This document shows, piece after piece, positions 14,829 to 20,797 of a stretch of DNA of 20,797 nt. The notes beneath the pieces were generated by a model, which was not told the origin of the DNA, did not search any database, and saw nothing but the letters and a program-made list of their open reading frames with translations. Position 1 is the first letter of the stretch; the number at the start of each line of letters is the position of its first letter. The position numbers and the translations under genes are program-made. This DNA is from an uncultured Veillonellaceae bacterium (GTDB lineage Bacteria > Bacillota > Negativicutes > Veillonellales > Dialisteraceae), in assembly GCA_958439155.1 (NCBI GenBank), contig CAUBUJ010000013.1:1-20797 (forward strand). The letters run 5' to 3'.

Positions 14829-15890
14829 TTACTGGCTCAGTCTTTCCAGGTCAAGGATGGCTGCTTTAATCTTCTCTTTCGTGACCTTGTAAGGCACTTT
14901 CACCAGGTCCGGCTTATTCTCTGCCCGGGCTGCCAGATTGTCCACGTCCTCCAGGGACTCCCCAATATCAGCGAGCTTGTGCGGGAGCTTGGTGTGGACG
15001 CAGAACTGGTACAGCGCGTCTCTCGCCGCGATCTGATGGTCCATGGTGAGGAGCACCAGGATGCCGTAGACCACCACCGCGCCGTGGAGGTATTTCTTGT
15101 CGTGGGGAATTTCCGTATGGCCGTTGTAAATGGCATGGCCCAGACTGGAATTGTAATCGGAAGAGAGGCAGTTCGACGCGACGCCGGTCTGGCAGATAAT
15201 GAGCTGCACCACCCGCTCGAAGGCGTCGGTAATGGTCTTGGCGTCAAAATCACGGAGCGCCGATTCGCCGTACTTCAAGAGTTCATCAGAGCAGTTTCCG
15301 GCGATCTGCACGCCAAGAGAATGGGAGAAATCCCTTTCCTTGTCGCCGGCGGCGGAGAAAAGCACTTCATACTGTTTCGAAAGGGCATCGCCGATGCCGG
15401 CCCAGAAATAATCCCGCGGCCCATGAATGATCACGTCTGTGTTAATGAAAGAATGATAGGGCGGACGCTTCCGGTACCACACCTGGTTGAAGCTGTGATC
15501 CGGATGGTACACAGCGCACACTGCCGTCACCGGCGCGCAGTTCGATGCCAGTGTGGGGAAGGTAAAGACCGGCTTATTCAGCATCTCCGCGGTAATTTTT
15601 GCCGTATCTACCGCGCGGCCGCCGCCGACCGCAAAAATCATATCCGCTTCCGCCACTTCCGGAATCTTCGTGAGCGCTTCTGCATTTTCAAAGGTGCAGT
15701 CATCGCCGTACTGGAAGGAACCAAGGATGGTAAGCCCTTTCGCCGCTTCCCGGATGCTTCCTTCCGCAGCCTTTCTGGACTTCTCGCCGCCGATAATCAC
15801 AGCGGTCTTGCCGAAGTCAAGGCAAATCTCAGGAACCGCGTTATACGCGTCAGCCCCAATGGTATAACTGGGGAAAAATTGATTTTTCAT
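14829..15890 (-). CDS. iron/zinc-containing alcohol dehydrogenase, glycerol-dehydrogenase-like
   Basis: 353 residues from ATG 15890, a size typical of GldA-type dehydrogenases. Such enzymes oxidise polyols or reduce ketones/aldehydes with NAD(P) in the cytoplasm. The dinucleotide loop VGGGRAVDTAK is at about 88-98, and the metal triad D168 (GIGDALSKQYE), H252 (SLGHAIYNGHT) and H269 (YLHGAVV) matches the Asp/His/His ligands of glycerol dehydrogenase. PTLASNCAPVTAVCAVY is the family's substrate-side segment. Substrate is not determinable; no glycerol gene is nearby. A GTG at 15899 in frame overlaps the SD GGGAGG; ATG 15890 has proper spacing. It is monocistronic, with a good promoter upstream and a shared terminator downstream. 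Confidence 0.88.
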   Translation of the reverse strand: MKNQFFPSYTIGADAYNAVPEICLDFGKTAVIIGGEKSRKAAEGSIREAAKGLTILGSFQYGDDCTFENAEALTKIPEVAEADMIFAVGGGRAVDTAKITAEMLNKPVFTFPTLASNCAPVTAVCAVYHPDHSFNQVWYRKRPPYHSFINTDVIIHGPRDYFWAGIGDALSKQYEVLFSAAGDKERDFSHSLGVQIAGNCSDELLKYGESALRDFDAKTITDAFERVVQLIICQTGVASNCLSSDYNSSLGHAIYNGHTEIPHDKKYLHGAVVVYGILVLLTMDHQIAARDALYQFCVHTKLPHKLADIGESLEDVDNLAARAENKPDLVKVPYKVTKEKIKAAILDLERLSQ

Positions 15891-15936
15891 ATAGCTCACC
15901 CTCCCGATGACTGAAACTCATACTTGTATACCATTT

Positions 15937-15965
15937 ATTATATCTTTCTTCATGGGCCGCCGCAA
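15937..15965 (-). promoter_or_regulatory. promoter of the alcohol dehydrogenase gene
   Basis: On the - strand -35 TTGCGG (15965-15960), 17-base spacer, perfect -10 TATAAT (15942-15937). The predicted leader is about 40 bases. Confidence 0.7.
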
Positions 15966-16008
15966 GAGAGAAATACAGCATGGGAACCGGCAGTGCATCA
16001 TAGGAGCG

Positions 16009-16117
16009 GGGTCAAAGGTCTAAGGTCTGGGGTCTAAGGCCAGTCGGTGCCTCATGGGAACGGGGTCTGAAGTCTGGAGAGGAAATAGGAAAAACTTTTT
16101 ATATGCGGCTCCGCCGC
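16009..16117 (+). repeat. dispersed intergenic repeat element, copy 2
   Basis: It has the same order as copy 1 at 705-841: heptamer units (16009-16036, four units, more degenerate), core AGGCCAGTCGGTGCCTCATG from 16037, GTCTGAAGTCTGG, AGGAAATAGGAA, and the near-palindrome GCGGCTCCGCCGC (16105-16117). A decayed partial core (GCAGTGCATCATAGGAGCGG) precedes it at about 15990-16009, suggesting an internal duplication. The phrase CGCTCTGCGCCCC follows copy 1 closely (near 863) and copy 2 at 16261, as if about 120 bases had been inserted in copy 2. Confidence 0.8.
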
Positions 16118-16316
16118 GGGTACAGGACGAAGCAGAGCAGGCGGGAGAATCTGGACGAAAGAGGAATAACGACATTTTTATGTCTTTATTGAGCGCTGCC
16201 TTACTAATTTTTGGTCACTGCGCCCCGGCCCAATAAAAATCCCGCCGAAGGCGGCACCACCGCTCTGCGCCCCTCTCTTATGACGCACCATCCGCTTCCC
16301 ACGGTGCCTCCCCTTC

Positions 16317-16345
16317 TTGTCCCGTCTTTCCATCCATGGTAAGAT
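16317..16345 (+). promoter_or_regulatory. possible mscL promoter
   Basis: -35-like TTGTCC (16317-16322), 17-base spacer, -10-like TAAGAT (16340-16345). Each box matches 4 of 6 consensus bases. The start codon is about 32 bases downstream. Confidence 0.4.
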
Positions 16346-16376
16346 AATACAAATTTACAAAGGACAGGTGAGTACC

Positions 16377-16811
16377 ATGGGACTTCTCAAGGAATTTAAA
16401 GAATTTGCTCTCCGGGGCAATGTAGCGGACATGGCTGTAGGCGTTGTGATCGGCGCTGCTTTCAGCAAGATTGTGAGTTCCCTCGTTTCCAATATCATCA
16501 TGCCTCCCCTGGGACTTCTCATGGGCGGCATTGACTTCAGCAATCTTTTCATCAATCTGGGCAATCTCCCGGTGCAGACGCTGGCAGAAGCGCAGGAGGC
16601 GAATGTCCCTGTCATCGCTTACGGCGTCTTCCTCAATTCTGTCATTGATTTTCTCATCATTGCTGCGGTGATCTTCGCTGTGCTGAAACAGATCAACCGG
16701 TTCTTTCCGAAAACACCGGCCAAGGCGGCGCGGCTCTGTCCGTACTGCCGGGAGCCCATCGCCGATGACGCGGTACGCTGCCCCCACTGCACCAGTGAGA
16801 TCGGAAAATAA
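16377..16811 (+). CDS. mscL: large-conductance mechanosensitive channel MscL with zinc-ribbon tail
   Basis: 144 residues. It is an inner-membrane pentameric channel that opens under membrane tension to release solutes during hypo-osmotic shock. The N terminus GLLKEFKEFALRGNVADMAV and then GVVIGAAFSKIVSSLVSNII is the MscL amphipathic helix plus TM1 signature; TM2 lies in VFLNSVIDFLIIAAVIFAVL. The C-terminal tail departs from the E. coli type: it carries CPYC and CPHC pairs about 16 residues apart, a zinc-ribbon-like element on the cytoplasmic side. Start ATG 16377 is chosen from family alignment (MGLLKEF); a longer frame to 16317 is rejected. The SD is modest (AAGGACAGG). Monocistronic with its own terminator. 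Confidence 0.93.
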   Translation: MGLLKEFKEFALRGNVADMAVGVVIGAAFSKIVSSLVSNIIMPPLGLLMGGIDFSNLFINLGNLPVQTLAEAQEANVPVIAYGVFLNSVIDFLIIAAVIFAVLKQINRFFPKTPAKAARLCPYCREPIADDAVRCPHCTSEIGK

Positions 16812-16826
16812 AGCCCTATGGAAACG

Positions 16827-16851
16827 GCGCCCTCAAAAGGGGCACTTTTTT
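16827..16851 (+). terminator. terminator of mscL
   Basis: GCGCCC (16827-16832) pairs with GGGCAC (16840-16845) with one mismatch, followed by TTTTTT (16846-16851). A short but well-placed hairpin. Confidence 0.6.
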
Positions 16852-16857
16852 CGCATC

Positions 16858-16886
16858 AAAAATCCCCTGCCGGGAAAGCAGGGGAT
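16858..16886 (-). terminator. terminator of the rbs operon
   Basis: On the - strand ATCCCCTGC (16886-16878), 7-base loop, GCAGGGGAT (16870-16862), a perfect 9-bp stem followed by TTTTT (16862-16858). It lies about 50 bases after the rbsB stop. Confidence 0.9.
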
Positions 16887-16935
16887 CACCGCAATGCGGT
16901 CAGTATCAAGTTGTCAGGTTTGTCTATGGAATGAA

Positions 16936-17856
16936 TTACTGTTTTTCTACCAGTTTCAGATCAACGGCGATGCTCTTTTCTACTTTTTCGCCTTTGGTGA
17001 TCTTCAGCGCTGTATCTACAGCCATTTCGCCCATCTTATCCGGCTGCTGCGCGATGGTCGCTGCCATATCGCCGTCCTGGATGGCTTTCAGGCCGTCGGC
17101 AGTGCCGTCGAAGCCTACAATGAGAAGCTTCGCGCCGGCGCTCTTTGCCGCGCCGATCGCGCCGAGAGCCATTTCATCATTGTGCGCGAAGATGGCTTTC
17201 GCGTCAGGATTTGCCTGGAGCATATTTTCCGCAACTGTCAGGCCCTGAGTGCGGTCAAAGTTCGCGGACTGCTTGGCCAGCACTTTCAGTTTCTGGTCAG
17301 CCAGCTTGTGGAAGCCTTCGCCCCGTTCACGGGTCGCAGACGCGCCGGGGATGCCTTCCAGTTCGAGAACCGGAGCGGCTTCGCCGAGTTTCTTCACGAT
17401 GTAGTCCGCTGCCATTTCGCCGCCTTTGACGTTGTTGGAAGCGATATGGGTGGTGACTTCGCCTTTATCAGAAGAACGGTCCACGGTAATGACCGGAATC
17501 TTCGCCTGGTTGGCTGCGATGACGGAATTGGAAATCGCCGCGGAATCGACCGGGTTAATAATGAGTACGTCTACCTTGGATTCGATCAGGTCAGTCACAT
17601 CGTTGGACTGCTTGGCCGGATCGTTCTGGGCATCGACGATCTTGACGTCTACATTGGCTTTCTTAGCCTGTTCTTCCACGCTCTTGGCCATGGTGACGAA
17701 GAACGGATTGTTCTGGGTAGAAACAGCGAAGCCGATGGTGACTTTCTTTGCGCCGGAAGCGGCAGCGCCTGCGTCCTTCTTATCCGAGGAACCGCAGCCT
17801 GCCACACCGATGACAGCCGCGCCAAGCATGCATGCGAGTACTAATTTTTTCAACAA
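16936..17856 (-). CDS. rbsB: ribose-binding lipoprotein RbsB
   Basis: 306 residues from TTG 17856. Signal peptide with lipobox GVAGC and lipidated C21, so it is a membrane-tethered binding protein rather than the free periplasmic E. coli form. The ribose pocket of E. coli RbsB is conserved at every position I could compare: N50, F52 and F53 (NNPFF), D126 and R127 (VDRS), the RERGEGF arginine, N226 (HNDEMALGA), D250 (GFDGT) and Q270 (TIAQQP). The ligand is therefore very probably D-ribose. AAGGAGG lies just upstream; the in-frame TTG at 17865 abuts it, TTG 17856 is 9 bases away and TTG 17853 is 12 away, so 17856 is preferred. It is the last gene of the operon. Confidence 0.93.
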   Translation of the reverse strand: MLKKLVLACMLGAAVIGVAGCGSSDKKDAGAAASGAKKVTIGFAVSTQNNPFFVTMAKSVEEQAKKANVDVKIVDAQNDPAKQSNDVTDLIESKVDVLIINPVDSAAISNSVIAANQAKIPVITVDRSSDKGEVTTHIASNNVKGGEMAADYIVKKLGEAAPVLELEGIPGASATRERGEGFHKLADQKLKVLAKQSANFDRTQGLTVAENMLQANPDAKAIFAHNDEMALGAIGAAKSAGAKLLIVGFDGTADGLKAIQDGDMAATIAQQPDKMGEMAVDTALKITKGEKVEKSIAVDLKLVEKQ

Positions 17857-17873
17857 GTGAAACAACCTCCTTA

Positions 17874-18809
17874 TTATTTCTTGCGATCCATAATAACAGC
17901 GAGCAGAATGACAATCCCTTTGACAACTTGCTGGTAAAAGCTGGAAACATTGAGAATATTGAGCCCATTGTTGAGCGTGCCGATAATGAGCGCGCCGATC
18001 AGGGTCCCTGTAATGCGGCCCTTGCCGCCGGCCAGGCTGGTCCCGCCGAGAACAACGGCCGCGATGGCGTCCAGTTCATAGCCGGTGCCGGCTGTAGGCT
18101 GGGCGGAATTCAGGCGGGATGTGAGAATTGCCCCCGCCAGAGCGCAGAGGAGCCCAGTCAGGGCATAGGCCACGATTTTTACGCGGTTGATCTTGATGCC
18201 CGCGATATAGGATACCTTCTCATTGCCGCCGACAGCGTAGGTCTGGCGTCCGAGAGGGGTTTTGCGGAGAACGAAGAAGAGAATGAGGAAGGCGATGAGC
18301 ATAATGATCGCCGGCACAGGAACGCCTGCCAGGTCTCCCCGGCCGAGGGCGATGAAGAAAGGTTCATCAGAAAGCCCGCTGATCGGGTTCCCGTTGGTAT
18401 AAACGAGGGTCGCGCCGCGGTAGATAGTCATGGTCGCCAGGGTCGCGATGAAAGGCGCCACCTTGCCGTAAGCGACGATGATGCCGTTCAGAAGCCCCAG
18501 GCCAAGGCCGATGAGCGCCGCGAAAATAATGGAAAGCTCCGGATTGACGCCGCTCTTGATCATGCTTGCCAGCATGGCGCTGGAGAGCGCCAGAAGACTC
18601 CCTACGGAAAGGTCAATGCCTCCGGTCAAAATGACGAAGGTCATGCCGAAGGAAATGAGCGCGTTGATGGAGACCTGGCGGAGCAGGTTGCTCAGGTTTG
18701 TCGGCGATATGAACCGGTCATTCAATACGGCAATGACCACAAAGAGAAGGATGAGGCCGATAAGCGGGCCCATTTCCCTCAATATATTTTTTGCCTTTGC
18801 CAAATCCAT
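17874..18809 (-). CDS. rbsC: ribose ABC transporter permease RbsC
   Basis: 311 residues, close to the usual RbsC length of about 320. An inner-membrane permease that forms the ribose channel with the RbsA ATPase. Hallmarks: PLIGLILLFVVIAVLNDRF at the N terminus, FGMTFVILTGGIDLSVGS near residues 54-71, and the C-terminal ELDAIAAVVLGGTSLAGGKG and GTLIGALIIGTLNNGLNIL. ATG 18809 follows the rbsA stop by 5 bases, with AGGAGGAG in the rbsA 3' end as SD. rbsB follows closely. Confidence 0.95.
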   Translation of the reverse strand: MDLAKAKNILREMGPLIGLILLFVVIAVLNDRFISPTNLSNLLRQVSINALISFGMTFVILTGGIDLSVGSLLALSSAMLASMIKSGVNPELSIIFAALIGLGLGLLNGIIVAYGKVAPFIATLATMTIYRGATLVYTNGNPISGLSDEPFFIALGRGDLAGVPVPAIIMLIAFLILFFVLRKTPLGRQTYAVGGNEKVSYIAGIKINRVKIVAYALTGLLCALAGAILTSRLNSAQPTAGTGYELDAIAAVVLGGTSLAGGKGRITGTLIGALIIGTLNNGLNILNVSSFYQQVVKGIVILLAVIMDRKK

Positions 18810-18814
18810 TTGTC

Positions 18815-20296
18815 TTACTCTCCTCCTGTTGCGAGTGTAATAATCCTTTCCTGGTCAGCGTCTTTTCTGTCCAGGATTCCCGCGATGCGGCCTTCATGGA
18901 CCACCATGATGCGGTCGCTCATGCCGAGCACTTCCGGCAGGTCTGACGAAACCATAATGATGGAAACGCCCTGCTCGGTGAGCTGGTTCATGAGATCGTA
19001 AATATCTTTCTTCGCCCCTACGTCGATACCGCGGGTCGGTTCATCGAGGATGAGCAGGGACGGATGCATGCCGATCCACTTGGCGATGACCACTTTCTGC
19101 TGGTTGCCGCCGGAAAGGGTACCTGCCGCCAGATGGATATCCGTGGTTTTGACCCCTAATTTATCCGACAGTTCCTTGCAGAAAGCAAATTCTTTCTTGT
19201 CGTTGATGCACTCACAACGGGCCAGATCCCCTTCGCTGGGAAGAGCAATATTTCTCAAAATGGAGAAATCGAGAATGAGACCCTCTGTTTTTCTGTTTTC
19301 TGTAATAAATCCGAAGCCTTCTTTGATGGCGTCCAGCGGATTTTGAATGTGAATTTCCTTGCCGTGGAGGAAGAGCTTGCCGCTCTTGTGGGGATCCACG
19401 CCGAAAATGGCGCGCATGATTTCCGTGCGTCCTGCCCCCATGAGGCCGGCAACGCCGAAAATTTCCCCTTTCTTCACAGAGAAGGATACATCCTCAAAGA
19501 CACCGGGCTGTGTGAAGCCTTCCACGCGGAATACTTCCTCGCCCGGCGTGATGGTGCGGACCGGATAGTATTCGGAAATTTCCCGGCCTACCATGTCCTT
19601 CACGATCTGGGCCATGGTGGTTTCCGCGGTGGGTTTGGAACTGATGGTCTTGCCGTCGCGCATGACCGTGATGGTATCGCAGTTTCCAAAAACTTCTTCC
19701 ATACGGTGGGAAATATAAATGATGGAAACGCCTTTGGCTTTGAGCCGGCGCATCACGTCGAAGAGACATTCCGTCTCTCTTTCAGTGAGAGCCGCTGTCG
19801 GTTCATCCATGATGACCACTTTCGCGTCCAAAAGGAGGCTTCTCGTGATTTCCACCATCTGCTGCTGGCCGATGGAGCAGTCTCCCGCCAGAGCGTCCAG
19901 AGGCAGCTCGATGCCGATCTCTTTGCACTTGGCCTCAGCGATTTTTTTCATTTTGTCAAAGTCAATGAATCCGAATCTCGTCTTTGGCTGTTTCGTGGGA
20001 AAGAGGTTTTCCAGCACGGACAAATTCGGCCAGATATTCATTTCCTGGTGGATGAAAGCGATGCCGTGTTCTTCCGCGTCTTTGTTGTTGCGGAAAACCA
20101 TGGGCTTCCCATCTACCTCTATGGTGCCGTCGTCCGCTTTATGAATACCGGTCAGGATATTCATGAGCGTGGACTTGCCGGCGCCGTTTTCTCCCATCAG
20201 CGCCTGGACTTCCCCAGAACGGAGATGCAGATTGACCCCGCACAGTACCTGGTTCGTACCGAAGGACTTGCATATTCCTTTCAGGTCGATTTCCAT
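18815..20296 (-). CDS. rbsA: ribose ABC transporter ATPase RbsA (tandem ATPase domains)
   Basis: 493 residues with two fused ABC domains, as expected for RbsA (about 500). Domain 1: Walker A GENGAGKST (35-43), signature SIGQQQ (141-146), Walker B VVIMDEP (160-166), switch SHRMEEV. Domain 2: degenerate Walker A GLMGAGRTE (284-292, lacking the Lys-Ser/Thr pair), signature LSGGNQQ (394-400), Walker B LLILDEP (414-420), and GIDVGAK. The degenerate second site is normal for this family. ATG 20296 is preceded by GGAAGGAAAG. It powers ribose import with RbsC and RbsB. 28 bases separate it from rbsD. Confidence 0.95.
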   Translation of the reverse strand: MEIDLKGICKSFGTNQVLCGVNLHLRSGEVQALMGENGAGKSTLMNILTGIHKADDGTIEVDGKPMVFRNNKDAEEHGIAFIHQEMNIWPNLSVLENLFPTKQPKTRFGFIDFDKMKKIAEAKCKEIGIELPLDALAGDCSIGQQQMVEITRSLLLDAKVVIMDEPTAALTERETECLFDVMRRLKAKGVSIIYISHRMEEVFGNCDTITVMRDGKTISSKPTAETTMAQIVKDMVGREISEYYPVRTITPGEEVFRVEGFTQPGVFEDVSFSVKKGEIFGVAGLMGAGRTEIMRAIFGVDPHKSGKLFLHGKEIHIQNPLDAIKEGFGFITENRKTEGLILDFSILRNIALPSEGDLARCECINDKKEFAFCKELSDKLGVKTTDIHLAAGTLSGGNQQKVVIAKWIGMHPSLLILDEPTRGIDVGAKKDIYDLMNQLTEQGVSIIMVSSDLPEVLGMSDRIMVVHEGRIAGILDRKDADQERIITLATGGE

Positions 20297-20324
20297 CTTA
20301 GTCTTTCCTTCCTTCGATCACCGG

Positions 20325-20729
20325 TTAAAATATAACACCCGATTCCAGCACCACATTGGAGTAAGGAGTAATTTCCCCGGTGCGGATCACTGCTTTCGCG
20401 TTCTTTTCCATCTTCTTCAGCGTTTCATGGCTGTCCAGAACGACCCATTCCACTTTGTCTTCCGGGAATACTTCATGAAGCGCTTTCCACTGCTGTGGAT
20501 TTTTTGTGGCGGTTTCCGGCGCTACATAGATTTTCTGCACTTCCATGTACTTGGCCACTTCTCTGGTGACGTCGATGAATTTGGGCTCGCCCAGGCGGAG
20601 CGCCAGGTCAATTTTCGGCGTTTCCTGCGGTACAGGGAGGCCGCAGTCGCCAATGACGATCTGATCCGTATGACCCATATCCGCCAGTACTTTGGCGATG
20701 GAGCTGTTTAAAATTCCTACTTTCTGCAT
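20325..20729 (-). CDS. rbsD: D-ribose pyranase RbsD
   Basis: 134 residues, normal RbsD length. It interconverts the beta-pyran and beta-furan forms of D-ribose so that ribokinase receives the furanose. Catalytic H20 (DMGHTDQ) and D28 (IGDCGLP) are in place, H101 (DSHETLK) aligns with the second family histidine, and the C-terminal AKAVIRTGEITPYSNVVLESG is the family signature. ATG 20729 is preceded by GGAGG about 10 bases upstream, inside rbsK. The start overlaps the rbsK end by 13 bases in another frame. Confidence 0.94.
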   Translation of the reverse strand: MQKVGILNSSIAKVLADMGHTDQIVIGDCGLPVPQETPKIDLALRLGEPKFIDVTREVAKYMEVQKIYVAPETATKNPQQWKALHEVFPEDKVEWVVLDSHETLKKMEKNAKAVIRTGEITPYSNVVLESGVIF

Positions 20730-20797
20730 GCGAGCATATCCTCCACATCTTTCCGCGCGGGCATACCGCCCTGCGCGCCGAATTTTCCAATAGACAG
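20717..20797 (-). CDS. rbsK: ribokinase RbsK, C-terminal end only (cut by window edge)
   Basis: The last 26 codons and a TAG stop (20719-20717) of a gene entering from the right edge. The readable peptide includes LSIGKFGAQGGMPARKDVED and ends in LACRK, which fits the C terminus of ribokinases (the GAQ...P.R..V pattern). Position immediately upstream of rbsD, as in Bacillus-type rbsRKDACB operons, supports the call. It is too short for independent proof; the catalytic part lies outside the window. Confidence 0.75.
   Translation of the reverse strand: MSIGKFGAQGGMPARKDVEDMLACRK

Larger units (their letters stand above)
15891..16376. other. 486-bp divergent intergenic region dehydrogenase / mscL
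   Basis: It contains the dehydrogenase promoter (15937-15965, -), the second copy of the dispersed repeat (16009-16117), an AT-rich part with small hairpins (GACAT/ATGTC at 16171-16184; CCGCC/GGCGG near 16243-16255), and a weak mscL promoter. No gene was supported. Confidence 0.8.

Noticed and set aside
16171..16190. GACAT/ATGTC hairpin followed by T-rich bases as a terminator
   Set aside because: A 5-bp AT-rich stem with no + strand gene upstream to terminate.
20608..20790. Alternative - strand frame at the right edge
   Set aside because: It overlaps rbsD and the ribokinase end in a different frame and has no family resemblance.

Overview
The window looks like chromosomal DNA of a strictly anaerobic, GC-rich (roughly 55%, by eye) Gram-negative-type Firmicute, most likely one of the Negativicutes/Veillonellales. 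This is inference. It rests on Firmicute-like protein families (a VWA protein, a macro-like/HTH fusion, CpXC), a ferredoxin-linked 2-oxoacid oxidoreductase, an exported TonB-C-type protein that implies an outer membrane, several lipoproteins, and Shine-Dalgarno (SD)-driven TTG starts. No rRNA, tRNA, CRISPR array, transposase, integrase or phage gene was seen.

Layout. 75-3385 (+): a DUF2284 Cys-rich protein; an intergenic heptamer-repeat element; an exported protein with two TonB-C-like domains; a degenerate macro-domain protein with a C-terminal HTH-like domain; a VWA protein with an intact MIDAS site. A bidirectional terminator near 3413-3451 separates these from 3450-7171 (-): korA (gamma-alpha fusion), korB and a Sel1-repeat protein, probably one transcript. 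7491-13520 (-): a branched-chain amino-acid ABC importer transcribed livK2-livK1-livH-livM-livG-livF, with tight coupling from livH onward, a weak terminator between livK1 and livH, and a strong terminator in the leader upstream of livK2. 14101-14742 (+): a CpXC protein behind a long structured leader that also ends in a terminator. 14829-15890 (-): a GldA-like iron/zinc alcohol dehydrogenase. 15891-16376: an intergenic region with a second copy of the heptamer-repeat element. 16377-16811 (+): mscL with a C-terminal zinc ribbon. 16936-20797 (-): ribose operon rbsK(partial)-rbsD-rbsA-rbsC-rbsB.

How the genes work together. The liv system imports branched-chain amino acids. After transamination, their 2-oxoacids could in principle feed a Kor-type oxidoreductase that reduces ferredoxin, although the Kor substrate cannot be read from sequence alone. 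The rbs operon imports ribose, interconverts its ring forms (RbsD) and phosphorylates it (RbsK).

The less ordinary content is as follows. There is a macro-like/HTH plus VWA gene pair with no recognised pathway. Three transcription units (kor, liv, CpXC) have terminator-like hairpins between promoter and first gene. A dispersed intergenic repeat is present in two copies about 15.3 kb apart. A recurrent oligo-G (G5-G6) tract replaces GGAGG ahead of five genes. Many starts were revised from the longest reading frame to the codon behind the best SD; four of these are TTG.
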